NCBI RefSeq assembly: GCF_000971395.1
Contig: NZ_BBME01000023.1
Location: 1-43,031, forward strand
DNA from: Demequina iriomotensis
Lineage (GTDB): Bacteria; Actinomycetota; Actinomycetes; Actinomycetales; Demequinaceae
Reading direction: 5' to 3'
Length of the DNA stretch: 43,031 bases
The notes beneath the pieces are model-generated. The model had not been told where the DNA came from. It searched no databases and saw nothing but the letters and a program-made list of their open reading frames with translations. Below, piece after piece: positions 1-8,164 of the stretch. A program made the translations under genes and the position numbers. The number at the start of each line of letters is the position of its first letter. The first letter of the stretch is position 1.

Positions 1-1
1 C

Positions 2-394
2 AAGTGGCTGCGCGACACCTACGGGCTCGGGCCGACGACGCTGCCCCCGTTCTGGTACCGCCACTGGGAACTGGTGTGGGAACTCTCGGCGCTACATCTC
101 CACTGGCTGTGCGCCTACGACCCCCAGCAGCACGGGTCCGCGCCGCTGGCATGGCACCGCGATCTCCAGGACGCGTGTGTGCGGCTGAAGAACTGGACCG
201 CCGACTGTGGCACAAGGCTCGATCGCGACCGCCCCACCCGCGTCACCGCCTGGCCAGGCGAGCCCCACCCGCCGTCGGTGGACGAGGTCGTGATCGCTGA
301 CCGCGACGCAGACTTCGCCGCGTTCGTCGACGCCGACGTCACCCGCCGCCGCGCGATGGAGGACGCGTTCATCGCCGCGCACGCGGTGACGTGA
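2..394 (+). CDS. Partial element-borne protein, DUF4913-like (5' end outside window)
   Basis: The frame is open from the left edge and gives 130 residues before a TGA at 392-394. The visible part is rich in Trp, His and Pro (a PPFWYRHWELVW stretch, then HWLCAYDP and WHRDL, and an RPTR-TAWPGEP tail). This layout resembles the DUF4913-type proteins common on actinobacterial integrative elements and plasmids; I recognise the pattern but not a function. It converges on the integrase, with 17 bp between the two stop codons, and belongs to the same inserted element. No catalytic motif or membrane segment is visible. The family assignment is tentative; that it is coding is more secure, because the frame is uninterrupted and its composition is protein-like. 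Confidence 0.6.
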   Translation, partial: KWLRDTYGLGPTTLPPFWYRHWELVWELSALHLHWLCAYDPQQHGSAPLAWHRDLQDACVRLKNWTADCGTRLDRDRPTRVTAWPGEPHPPSVDEVVIADRDADFAAFVDADVTRRRAMEDAFIAAHAVT

Positions 395-411
395 GACCCC
401 GATACACGGCC

Positions 412-1593
412 TCACTCCTCTCTCGCGAACACTCGATCAAGCATCTCGGCGGTCGCCGGATTCACCATCTCGCTGCGACGAATGTAGTGCTGGATGGTGA
501 TCCGCGGGTCGGTGTGACCGAGCAGCTCAGCGGCAAGCTCGACACCGCCATGCTCGTTGATCGCCGTCGCAACCGTCCTACGGAACATGTGGGGCGTGAC
601 TCCGGTGATGCCCGCGAGGTCGAGGACCTGTCGAAGTTGCCGGCGCACGTTGTTCGTCGTCACCGGCGTCCCTTTGCGCGTGCAGAACAGCAGCGCGTCC
701 GGAGATGAGTCCTCCAGCCGCGCCAGCCGGCGGCGCACCGCCTCGGCGGTAAAGGAAGGGATCGCCACCGTTCGCCGGGACTTCGCCGTCTTGGGATGAT
801 CCTGGCGCAACGCCGACTCGCCGCGTTGGCTGACGATCGTCCCCGCGATGCGGATGGACGGTGTCGCGCTGGTCACGTCGACATCGCACCGGCGGATGGC
901 TAGGACCTCGCCAATACGAGCCGAGGTGCCGAGCATCACCTCGACGATCGCGCCAAGCTGCCCGTCCGGGCGTGGTCCGGAGGATGAGCGCCCCGCCTCC
1001 CAATACGTAGTCGCCGCGCGCACCGCGTTCACCTCGGTCGGAGTCAATGCGCTCGGCGTCGAGGCCGGGCGGTGAAGTCGAGCCACGTGATCCATCGGGT
1101 TCCGCGGAAGCACCTCGTGCCTCACCGCCAAGCCGAGTGCCAGCCGCAGCACCACGCGTGCGTGCCTCGCGCGGCTGTAGCTCTGCTTCGCGAGCTGCTT
1201 GAGGAACTGGTCGCAACGGGCGACGCCGATCTCGCGCAGTGTGAGGCCCGCGAAGGCCGGGAGCACGAGCCTGTGCATGTCGCGCTCGTACAGCTGCAGC
1301 GTGCGCTTGGTCACCCGACCCTCGAGCTCGAGGTCCTCGAGCCAGTAGGCCACCAGGTCGGGGAACGGGCTCGCCGGCGACAGAACGGACTCGGCGGGCT
1401 GGAGCAGACTCCTTGCCGCAAGCTTCGCCTTGAGCGCACGCTCGGCCTGCTTGCGGGTGCTCGCGGTTGCCTGAACGAGGCGGCTCCTCCCATCCCAGTC
1501 GCGGTAGCGCGTCCGCGCAACCACACGCCCGTTCGGGGCGCCGAGGTAGCCGACTTCACCATAGGTGCCGATGTTCAGGCGCTCGCGTGCCAT
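412..1593 (-). CDS. int: Tyrosine recombinase / phage-type integrase
   Basis: A 393-residue integrase that would catalyse site-specific integration and excision of the element at the adjacent tRNA-Pro. Residues 1-65 look like an AP2-like arm-binding region (GRVVARTRYRDWDG, then a Lys/Arg-rich helix). Residues about 75-175 form the SAM-like core-binding domain. Residues about 183-393 form the catalytic domain with the family residues in place: Arg226 (TSARIGEV), His335 and Arg338 (HMFRR), His360 (LLGH) and nucleophile Tyr370 (QHY). The ATG at 1593 is preferred over upstream in-frame starts because it lies 4 bp after the excisionase stop and begins the recognisable domain. The order xis then int beside a tRNA 3' end is typical of AICE/pSAM2-like elements and temperate phages. 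Confidence 0.95.
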   Translation of the reverse strand: MARERLNIGTYGEVGYLGAPNGRVVARTRYRDWDGRSRLVQATASTRKQAERALKAKLAARSLLQPAESVLSPASPFPDLVAYWLEDLELEGRVTKRTLQLYERDMHRLVLPAFAGLTLREIGVARCDQFLKQLAKQSYSRARHARVVLRLALGLAVRHEVLPRNPMDHVARLHRPASTPSALTPTEVNAVRAATTYWEAGRSSSGPRPDGQLGAIVEVMLGTSARIGEVLAIRRCDVDVTSATPSIRIAGTIVSQRGESALRQDHPKTAKSRRTVAIPSFTAEAVRRRLARLEDSSPDALLFCTRKGTPVTTNNVRRQLRQVLDLAGITGVTPHMFRRTVATAINEHGGVELAAELLGHTDPRITIQHYIRRSEMVNPATAEMLDRVFAREE

Positions 1594-1597
1594 GAGG

Positions 1598-1828
1598 TCA
1601 CCGCCCCTCGGAGGACGAGCCCTCGCGCTGCCCTTCGATCCACGTCCGCACATCGGAGACGGCGAACTTGAGGTGCTTGCCGAGGCGGTACGCGCGCGGG
1701 CCGACTCCACGACTGCGCCAGTCGTACACCGTCGAGACCGGCACGCCCAGGTAGGCAGCGAGCTCGGCTACGTCGAGCAGCGGCTCGAGGCCCCAAGAGT
1801 TGTCCACAGTGTGGCGTTCGGTGCTCAT
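1598..1828 (-). CDS. Excisionase-like helix-turn-helix protein
   Basis: A small 76-residue DNA-binding protein with a MerR/excisionase-type HTH_17 domain: LLDVAELAAYLGVPVSTVYDW, then a basic wing (RLGKHLKFAVSDVRTWIEGQ). Such proteins bend attachment DNA and bias the neighbouring integrase toward excision, or act as element regulators. It ends 4 bp before the integrase start, so the two are almost certainly cotranscribed. The ATG at 1828 (MSTERHTV) was chosen because the HTH follows soon after. The frame stays open upstream to 1930, but that extension has no recognisable domain. Confidence 0.85.
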   Translation of the reverse strand: MSTERHTVDNSWGLEPLLDVAELAAYLGVPVSTVYDWRSRGVGPRAYRLGKHLKFAVSDVRTWIEGQREGSSSEGR

Positions 1829-1940
1829 ATCGCAGAGGTGCGGAGCACGCACCCACGACGTCTGGGACCAACTCGCACCGTCGCTCCGCTGCCGTAACGC
1901 GGCTTCGGATAGGGGCCTCAGCGAGGCCAAAGTGATGAGT

Positions 1941-1962
1941 AAAAGATGACTTGGTCACTTTT
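1941..1962 (-). terminator. AT-rich hairpin 51 bp past tRNA-Pro
   Basis: AAAAGATGAC and GTCACTTTT form a 9-bp stem with one bulged A and a 3-nt loop. Read on the minus strand it is followed by a short T run, so it could terminate tRNA-Pro transcription before xis. It could also be an arm-binding or regulatory site of the element. The stretch is much richer in AT than the host DNA. Confidence 0.4.
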
Positions 1963-2012
1963 CACGTCCAATGAAGGTCGTGGAAACTCGCGAGTTACCA
2001 GGACTTTCACCG

Positions 2013-2057
2013 TCGGGGTGACAGGATTTGAACCTGCGACCCTCTGCTCCCAAAGCA
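2013..2057 (-). other. Probable attachment site at tRNA-Pro 3' half
   Basis: The element's xis/int module lies directly downstream of the tRNA-Pro 3' end. This is the usual geometry when a tyrosine integrase uses the anticodon-to-3'-end segment of a tRNA as its core site and rebuilds the tRNA on insertion. pSAM2 of Streptomyces is a known element using tRNA-Pro. The partner copy would lie left of the window, so the core length cannot be seen; the interval given is the anticodon-to-discriminator half. Confidence 0.4.
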
Positions 2058-2086
2058 GATGCGCTACCAAGCTGCGCCACACCCCG
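2013..2086 (-). tRNA. tRNA-Pro (anticodon TGG)
   Basis: A full cloverleaf reads on the minus strand. The acceptor stem is CGGGGTG/CACCCCG and the D arm is GCGC..GCGC. The anticodon stem TCTGC/GCAGA encloses the loop TTTGGGA (anticodon TGG), and the T arm is GCAGG-TTCAAAT-CCTGT. The discriminator base is A at 2013, and no CCA is encoded. It is the likely integration target of the element to its left. Confidence 0.97.
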
Positions 2087-2176
2087 TTCGCGCCGGCGGC
2101 GGCGCGATGTCCCTCGCCGCAGCGAGGCTCCGCTACTCTAGTACGCGCCGAGCGCGCGTCAGCGCCGGTCGGCTTC

Positions 2177-2247
2177 GCGGGTGTAGCTCAATGGTAGAGC
2201 CTCAGTCTTCCAAACTGATGGTGCGGGTTCGATTCCCGTCACCCGCT
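2177..2247 (+). tRNA. tRNA-Gly (anticodon TCC)
   Basis: Cloverleaf: acceptor GCGGGTG/CACCCGC, D arm GCTC-AATGGTA-GAGC, anticodon stem TCAGT/ACTGA around CTTCCAA (anticodon TCC), and T arm CGGGT-TCGATTC-CCGTC. The discriminator is T. It is transcribed away from tRNA-Pro, with about 90 bp between the two. Confidence 0.97.
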
Positions 2248-2256
2248 CTCGCGCAC

Positions 2257-2284
2257 AAGGCCCTCTCCGTCAGGTGGGGGCCTT
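2257..2284 (+). terminator. Hairpin after tRNA-Gly
   Basis: AAGGCCC (2257-2263) pairs with GGGCCTT (2278-2284) around a 14-nt loop, 9 nt after the tRNA. There is no strong T tract, which is common for actinobacterial terminators. Confidence 0.6.
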
Positions 2285-2314
2285 CGTCGTCTGCGGGTCC
2301 GTGCACGCTGCGAG

Positions 2315-2348
2315 GTGCTCAGCGCCCGAATCCCGTGATTCCGAGCAC
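2315..2348 (-). terminator. Possible terminator of the fusion gene
   Basis: GTGCTC (2315-2320) pairs with GAGCAC (2343-2348), with a further GAAT/ATTC pairing inside. It lies just past the stop of the minus-strand gene. The stem is short. Confidence 0.3.
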
Positions 2349-2395
2349 TGAGGACCTCCTGGGGCGCGAAGTCGGGAGCGGGACCATGCGCACCG

Positions 2396-5254
2396 CTACA
2401 GCGCCGCCCACGCCTCGCGGCGCACCATCACCCGCTCGAGCGCACCGAGGAACCGCTCCACGGCGAGCGCGTCGATGGTGAGCGGCGGCTTGATCTTGAG
2501 GACGTTCTTGTGGTCCCCGGTCGGCTGCACGATCACACCCTCGAGCAGCATCGCCTCGCAGATCTCGCGCGCCGCGACCGGGTCCGGCGCGTCCGGACCA
2601 CCGTCCACCACCTCGAGCCCCAGGTACAGGCCCATCCCGTGCACCTCTCCGAGCGCAGCGAATCGGGAGCACAGCTGCCGCATGCCGTCGGCGAGCAGCG
2701 CACCGACCACGCGCGCGTTCTCCTGTAGGCCGTCCTCGTCAAGCACGCGCAGCACCGTCGACCCGACCACGCAGCTCACGGGGCTGCCTCCCGCCGAGGA
2801 GAAGAAGGACCCCTCCACGGCGAACGCGTCCGCGATCGCGCGCGTGGTGATCACCGCCCCGAGCGGGTGGCCGTTGCCCATCGCCTTCGCGACCGCGATC
2901 ACGTCGGGCACCACGCCCTGCTGCTCGAAGCCCCAGAAGTGCTCGCCTAGCCTGCCGTAGCTCACCTGCACCTCGTCCGACACGACCAGGCCGCCCCGCG
3001 CGCGCACCGCCTCCCACACCCCGGACAGGTAGCCGTCGGGCAGCAGGATCCCTCCGCCATTGCCGAAGATCGGCTCGGCGACCAGCCCCGCGAGCGCGAC
3101 GCCCGCCGCGTCCAGCGCGGACAGCCGGTCGAGCGCATCGTCCAGATAGCGCCCCGCGTCGGCCCCGCGGTGGCGCCCGCGATAGGTGTTCGGCGCGTCC
3201 AGCAGATGAACCCAGGACGGCCGCGAATCAAGCGCCCCGGGGTTGTCCCCGAGCGACGTCGAGATCGCATCAGCCCCTACGGTCCAACCGTGATACGCCT
3301 CGGTGAGCGCGAGGACGTCGGTGCGCCCGGTCGCGGCGCGCGCGATCCGGATCGCGAGGTCGACGGCCTCGGAGCCGGAGTTGACCAGCAGCACGGTGTC
3401 GAGCCCCTCCGGAGCCCGCGCCGCCAGCGCCGCGGAGAGCTCCGCGACAGCCTCGTAGTGGAAGCGCGAGTTGGTGTTGAGGCGCCGCAGCTGACGGTCG
3501 ACGGCCGCAGCGAGGAGGGGCTCGCCGTGGCCCAGGATCGCGACGTTGTTCACCATGTCGAGGTAGCCCCGACCCTCGGTGTCGAGCAGGTGGTGACGCC
3601 ATCCGCGCTCGATCCGCGGCGGCGCGTCGTAGTAGTGCTCCTGCACACCGGCGAACGATGCGTCGCGCGCCTCCAGGAGGTCGCCCGCGGCGCGAAGGGA
3701 CGATGCGGCGGCCGCCCGACCGAGCAGCGGCGAGGGGTCCGGGCACAGGCGGAGCCACGCCTCGGCATGCTCGGGCGTCACGGCCTCGGGCGGCGGCGAT
3801 CCAGGCACCGCGCACACCTGGAGGTGGAAGGGGCCGTCCGCACGCGCGAGGAGCGTGCCCGTGACGATCTCCTGGTCCGCGCCCACCACCGTGGACACGC
3901 GCGAGAGGAATACCGTCAGCCCGGACTCGAGCTGGATCGCGACATCGAACCGGCCGTGCCGCGCAGCGAAGCCGGGGCCGGGGCTCCGGATCTCGGTGCC
4001 CGCGGACACGAGCACGTCGATGCCGAGCGCCACGGACCGCGGCGCATGCTCGCCGGTCGCCTCCGGCGTCAGCCGGCGCTCGCCGTGGCGCGTGACGGCC
4101 GCGCCCTCGCCGGCCGCCGCAGCGAGCACGTCTCGCGGCCAGGAACGCCAGAGCCACGCTCCCCCATCGGCGGCATCGCCGAGCACCGAGAGGTCCACCT
4201 CGGGCGCCTCCGCGAGCCCCGTCAGCATCGGCGCGAGGCCCTCGAACGTCACCGGTGCCGTCCGTCCGAGCCGCTGCATCAGCAGCAGCTCGGCCTCGTC
4301 GTACCCGAGCGAGAGAGCACGTTCGAGCATGCGGTCCTCGAGTGGGCGGCGCACGCGTGCGTAGTCGTTCGACGGGTCCTGAGCCAGCACGCGCTCCCCC
4401 GCCGCCGCGAGCACCACGGCCCGCGCGACCACGAGCGGCCAGACGGCGGAGACCTCGGACGCGGTGAGCGGCACCACGGCGTCGAACGCGGCGATGGCCG
4501 CGATCGCGTCCCCCACGGCGTCGCCGTCGTGCTGCAGCAGGGAGCACGCGAGGACGGCCACCTCAGCGACCCGCCACCCGTGCCCGAGGTCACCCAGGTC
4601 GATCACGCCCGCGATCGAACCGTCCGGCCCGACCACGACGTTGTCGGCGGTGAGGTCGCCGTGGATCGGCTGCACGCGCAGCGCATCGCGCGTGTGGGCG
4701 AGCTGGTCGAGCGCACCCTGAAGCACGCCACGGAGATCGCCCGCCCGCTCCGCTCCGAGGTGCGGCGCGCACCCCTCGAGCACCCGGCGCGCCTCGCGCA
4801 GGTCCCAGTCGCCGCCCTCGCCGAGCCCCCGGTGATCGAAGTCCGCGAGCGCGGCGACCACCGCGCCCGCCGTCGAGCCGAGCGCGGCGGGGAGCCCCTC
4901 GGGCAGCCGGGCGCCGCCCGGCGGGTCGCCCTCGAGGAAGTCGAGCAGCCGCGCGTGTCCCGCGCCGTCGAGCGGCACCACCGTGCGTCCGTCGCGCGCG
5001 GGATGCACGCGCGGCACCGCGACGCCGGCCGCAGCGAGGTGCGCGAGCGCCGCACCCTGCGCGTCGAGCTCGCCCACCGAGATCCCGGGATGCGAGACCT
5101 TGAGCAGGCGACGCCGCCCGTCCGCCAGCGCGAGGAGCACGTTGCGGTCCTCGTTCGAGCCGAGGTCGCGCGCATCGGCGACGTCGACGCCCCACTCGCG
5201 CGACGCGAGAGCGGTCAGGGCGGCGAGCGAGAGGTCGGCGGTCACGAGGCGCAT
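2396..5254 (-). CDS. Fusion: APH-type kinase-like + degenerate M23-like + class III aminotransferase
   Basis: 952 residues with three regions. Residues 1 to about 330 are an APH/choline-kinase-like fold with the catalytic HGDLTADN (His198-Asn205) and a following IDLGD metal-binding motif. Residues about 400-500 align by pattern to the M23 peptidase-like segment of this known fusion family (ALGIDVLVSAGT, then FHLQVC, then WLRLCPDPSPLLG), but the zinc ligands look lost: the usual H of HLGID is A, and the second H of HLH is Q. Residues about 540-950 are a class III PLP aminotransferase with SDEVQ (Asp760) and the Schiff-base lysine in VAKAMGNGHP (Lys790). The aminotransferase half resembles phospholyase-type members acting on phosphorylated amino alcohols (AGXT2L1-like), so a kinase-plus-lyase tandem is plausible but unproven. 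The ATG at 5254 is the first Met before the kinase domain; 35 bp separate it from the upstream gene. Confidence 0.88.
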   Translation of the reverse strand: MRLVTADLSLAALTALASREWGVDVADARDLGSNEDRNVLLALADGRRRLLKVSHPGISVGELDAQGAALAHLAAAGVAVPRVHPARDGRTVVPLDGAGHARLLDFLEGDPPGGARLPEGLPAALGSTAGAVVAALADFDHRGLGEGGDWDLREARRVLEGCAPHLGAERAGDLRGVLQGALDQLAHTRDALRVQPIHGDLTADNVVVGPDGSIAGVIDLGDLGHGWRVAEVAVLACSLLQHDGDAVGDAIAAIAAFDAVVPLTASEVSAVWPLVVARAVVLAAAGERVLAQDPSNDYARVRRPLEDRMLERALSLGYDEAELLLMQRLGRTAPVTFEGLAPMLTGLAEAPEVDLSVLGDAADGGAWLWRSWPRDVLAAAAGEGAAVTRHGERRLTPEATGEHAPRSVALGIDVLVSAGTEIRSPGPGFAARHGRFDVAIQLESGLTVFLSRVSTVVGADQEIVTGTLLARADGPFHLQVCAVPGSPPPEAVTPEHAEAWLRLCPDPSPLLGRAAAASSLRAAGDLLEARDASFAGVQEHYYDAPPRIERGWRHHLLDTEGRGYLDMVNNVAILGHGEPLLAAAVDRQLRRLNTNSRFHYEAVAELSAALAARAPEGLDTVLLVNSGSEAVDLAIRIARAATGRTDVLALTEAYHGWTVGADAISTSLGDNPGALDSRPSWVHLLDAPNTYRGRHRGADAGRYLDDALDRLSALDAAGVALAGLVAEPIFGNGGGILLPDGYLSGVWEAVRARGGLVVSDEVQVSYGRLGEHFWGFEQQGVVPDVIAVAKAMGNGHPLGAVITTRAIADAFAVEGSFFSSAGGSPVSCVVGSTVLRVLDEDGLQENARVVGALLADGMRQLCSRFAALGEVHGMGLYLGLEVVDGGPDAPDPVAAREICEAMLLEGVIVQPTGDHKNVLKIKPPLTIDALAVERFLGALERVMVRREAWAAL

Positions 5255-5289
5255 CGTCTCACCCCGAGCAGCCCGCCGGCGCGACGCGC

Positions 5290-5706
5290 TCAGAAGAGCC
5301 CGAGCACCAGCCCCGCAAGACCGAGCGCCACCGTGTCGTGCGCCGCGTCGATGAGCGTCACCCCCGGGCTGCGCACCGCGAAGCCGTTGTGGAGCGCGTG
5401 CGCGCCGCCGCGGAACACGAGGCCGACGATCGCGCCGAGCAACAGCCCGCCCGACCAGTCGTCGACCCCGAGCCCGGCCATGAGCATCGCGAGAAGGATG
5501 ACGCCGAGGATGTTCGCGAGGATGGTGCCGCCGAACGCCGCGCCCATGTTGGCATCCTTCATCAGGTCGTCCGTCACGCCTGCCTTGTCGCGCCACACCT
5601 TCCAGAAGCCGGCGGGCGAGTACCACCACCAGCCGAGCGCGAAGCTGACGATGAACGCCACCAGCACGCCGATCCACGAAATGCCCTCGAAGGTGAACCA
5701 GTCCAT
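5290..5706 (-). CDS. DUF1761 membrane protein
   Basis: 138 residues with four apparent hydrophobic segments: ISWIGVLVAFIVSFALGWWWY, a second around the TILANILGVILLAML stretch, a third around GGLLLGAIVGLVF and a fourth at the C-terminus (VALGLAGLVLGLF). The WWWYSPAGFWKVWRDKAG motif after the first helix is characteristic of DUF1761 proteins, which are small integral membrane proteins of unknown function. The ATG is preceded by GGGGAGGGG at good Shine-Dalgarno spacing. It lies upstream of the kinase/aminotransferase fusion on the same strand, probably in one transcript. Confidence 0.85.
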   Translation of the reverse strand: MDWFTFEGISWIGVLVAFIVSFALGWWWYSPAGFWKVWRDKAGVTDDLMKDANMGAAFGGTILANILGVILLAMLMAGLGVDDWSGGLLLGAIVGLVFRGGAHALHNGFAVRSPGVTLIDAAHDTVALGLAGLVLGLF

Positions 5707-5778
5707 GACCCCTCCCCGGGTCCGCGGGCCGCGGCGCGTCCCCTCAGCGCGAGCCTAGACCCGCGCCGAGGCGCCGCG

Positions 5779-6276
5779 TCAGCCGGCGTCGTCCGTGTCC
5801 GGCCCCGTCTCCTCGTCGACATGCTCGGCGGCGCGCGCGATGTGCTCGAGGTCCTGCTCGAGCCCCTTCTGCGTCGCCTTCATCCCGGCCTTGCCGAACA
5901 GCACCCAGCCGAGACGCTGGGCGGGACCCGGGCTCGGCGTCTCCGCGCTGAAGTCGCACACGATGAGCGTGGCGCCGTCGCGGGGCTCGAGCGTGTAGAC
6001 GGTGACGTACTCGGTGCCGCGCGACTCCGCGCGGATGGTGGTCGACACCGGGGCGTCCGCCGCCTCGACCCACATCTCCTCGGTCTCCTCGCGGCCCCAC
6101 ATCTTGCGGGTCTCGCGCCACCGCACCCCGACCTCGTAGCCCTCGCCCTCGAGGCGCTCGATGCGCAGGATCGACGGGATCACCTCGGTCGCGAAGTCGA
6201 GGTCCGTGATGACCTCCCACACGCGCTCGACCGCCGCCGCGATCTCGCGTTCCGCGCGCACGCTGTGCCCGACCAT
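5779..6276 (-). CDS. SRPBCC-family protein
   Basis: 165 residues with the START/polyketide-cyclase-like (SRPBCC) pattern. An N-terminal AEREIAAAVERVWEVITDLDFATEVIPSI opens the helix-grip fold, alternating strands follow (YEVGVRWRETRKMWG; STTIRAESRGTEYVTVYTLEP), and there is a long C-terminal helix (GMKATQKGLEQDLEHIARAA). These proteins bind hydrophobic ligands in a deep cavity; the ligand cannot be told from sequence. The tail is acidic. A second SRPBCC gene follows upstream on the same strand, 63 bp away; the two are not close paralogues by eye. Confidence 0.85.
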   Translation of the reverse strand: MVGHSVRAEREIAAAVERVWEVITDLDFATEVIPSILRIERLEGEGYEVGVRWRETRKMWGREETEEMWVEAADAPVSTTIRAESRGTEYVTVYTLEPRDGATLIVCDFSAETPSPGPAQRLGWVLFGKAGMKATQKGLEQDLEHIARAAEHVDEETGPDTDDAG

Positions 6277-6339
6277 CGTCCATCCCCTCCTCGGCTCCGC
6301 CCAGGCTAACGCGCGGCGCCGCGCCCGGCGCGTCGAGCC

Positions 6340-6807
6340 TCAGGCGAAGTGCCTGGCAAGGTCGCCGATGTCCGCCTTGAGGCGCACCGTCCCTCCCAGG
6401 GAGAAGAACGTCGCGATGGCCTTGCGCATCGCCCGCTCCGCGAGCGACGGCTCCGGCTGGTAGACGTGGAACACGCGCTTGACCAGGGTGCCGCCCTCGA
6501 TCTCCGTGAGGAACGTCGTGGAGGTGAACGTGCCGTCGGCGCCGACCCGCTCCTGGACGAGGCGCCGGAAGGGCTCGGCTGCGACCGTGGTGAGGCGCAC
6601 CACCCCGGAGTCGCTCGCGGGGTCCTTCTCCATGAACTGCATGACGTGGCCGACCTCGCCCGGGACGCCCTCCTCGGTGACCGCCTGCGTCACCATCGAG
6701 AACACCTCGACGCGCAGCTCCGGCTCCGTCAGCGCGCGCCACACCTCGTCGGCGGGCGCGGGCACCACGCCCTCGCGCTCGACCGAGACATCCAGCGGCC
6801 CGGACAT
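6340..6807 (-). CDS. SRPBCC-family protein
   Basis: 155 residues of the SRPBCC/START superfamily: EGVVPAPADEVWRALTEPELRVEVF begins the helix-grip fold, a set of beta strands follows (VVRLTTVAAEPFRRLVQERVG, TSTTFLTEIEGGTLVKRVFHVY), and a C-terminal helix closes it. The ATG at 6807 (MSGPLDV) has GAGGAGG ideally spaced upstream and is preferred to an in-frame ATG 17 codons further up. Ligand and role are unknown. It is divergent from the cysteine operon. Confidence 0.85.
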   Translation of the reverse strand: MSGPLDVSVEREGVVPAPADEVWRALTEPELRVEVFSMVTQAVTEEGVPGEVGHVMQFMEKDPASDSGVVRLTTVAAEPFRRLVQERVGADGTFTSTTFLTEIEGGTLVKRVFHVYQPEPSLAERAMRKAIATFFSLGGTVRLKADIGDLARHFA

Positions 6808-6891
6808 GACGCCTCCTCGGGGATCCCCGGGGGTCCGATTCGCCCCCGTTCGCCCCACCGTAATCGCTGGTGCGGCGGTACGTCAGCAGGG

Positions 6892-6921
6892 TTGCCCCGA
6901 TCGCGGGCGCGGCGCTAGCCT
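6892..6921 (+). promoter_or_regulatory. Promoter of the cys leader/cysK/cysE operon
   Basis: TTGCCC (6892-6897), an 18-bp spacer and TAGCCT (6916-6921) fit a housekeeping promoter. Transcription would begin near 6928 and give a 5' UTR of about 23 nt before the leader peptide, including GAAAGG at 6937-6942. Confidence 0.6.
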
Positions 6922-6950
6922 GAGCGCGAAGCCCACGAAAGGTCCGGACG

Positions 6951-7052
6951 ATGAGCATCGAGCGCTGCGCGACCCTCGCGCCCGCCTCTGCCGTCCGCCC
7001 GTGCGCTCTCGCCGACACCTGCTGCCGCTGCTGCGGCTGCTGCTGTCTGTAG
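6951..7052 (+). CDS. Cysteine-rich leader peptide (candidate Cys attenuator)
   Basis: A 33-residue reading frame starting at ATG 6951, eight nt after a GAAAGG ribosome-binding site, and ending at TAG 7050-7052. It carries nine cysteines, seven of them in the C-terminal [10 protein letters not shown] (codons 7020-7046) just before the stop. Such a run placed upstream of cysK is the classic layout of a leader peptide that makes ribosomes stall when Cys-tRNA is scarce. Polycysteine leader frames acting as cysteine-responsive attenuators are known in mycobacteria. One nt after the stop a nested hairpin begins (7053-7105). It is too short for most gene finders. Its function is inferred; the sequence features are direct. 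Confidence 0.85.
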   Translation: MSIERCATLAPASAVRPCALADTCCRCCGCCCL

Positions 7053-7147
7053 AGCGCTGGCAAGCGCCGCCCGGTCCACGACCGGGCCCGCCCACCACCA
7101 GCGCTCGCCCCGGCATCGTCACCGATGCCCCTGCGTTGCACCCGGTC
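7053..7147 (+). promoter_or_regulatory. Candidate attenuator RNA between Cys leader and cysK
   Basis: Three pairings can be read. AGCGCTGG (7053-7060) pairs with CCAGCGCT (7098-7105). Nested inside, GCCCGGTC (7069-7076) pairs with GACCGGGC (7080-7087). The same GACCGGG can instead pair with a second CCCGGTC at 7141-7147, which excludes the inner hairpin. A further hairpin GGCATCG/CGATGCC lies at 7112-7129. A ribosome stalled on the Cys codons would cover 7053-7060 and break the outer stem. No T tract follows, so control may be on translation or by Rho rather than by intrinsic termination. Confidence 0.6.
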
Positions 7148-7176
7148 CCACCCATCTCTCAAGGGAAAGAGAAGCC

Positions 7177-8112
<936 letters not shown>

Positions 8113-8164
8113 ACGCGCGCCCGCGCGCGTTCCGCAGTCCAGTCCCCACCCGGAAGGTATCCAC

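Noticed and set aside
1829..1930. Longer excisionase from an upstream in-frame start
   Set aside because: The extra 34 residues show no similarity to the family and the HTH begins shortly after the ATG at 1828.
3170..5758. An 862-codon open frame on the plus strand
   Set aside because: It is antisense to the kinase/aminotransferase fusion, whose catalytic motifs are intact; its translation is compositionally biased.
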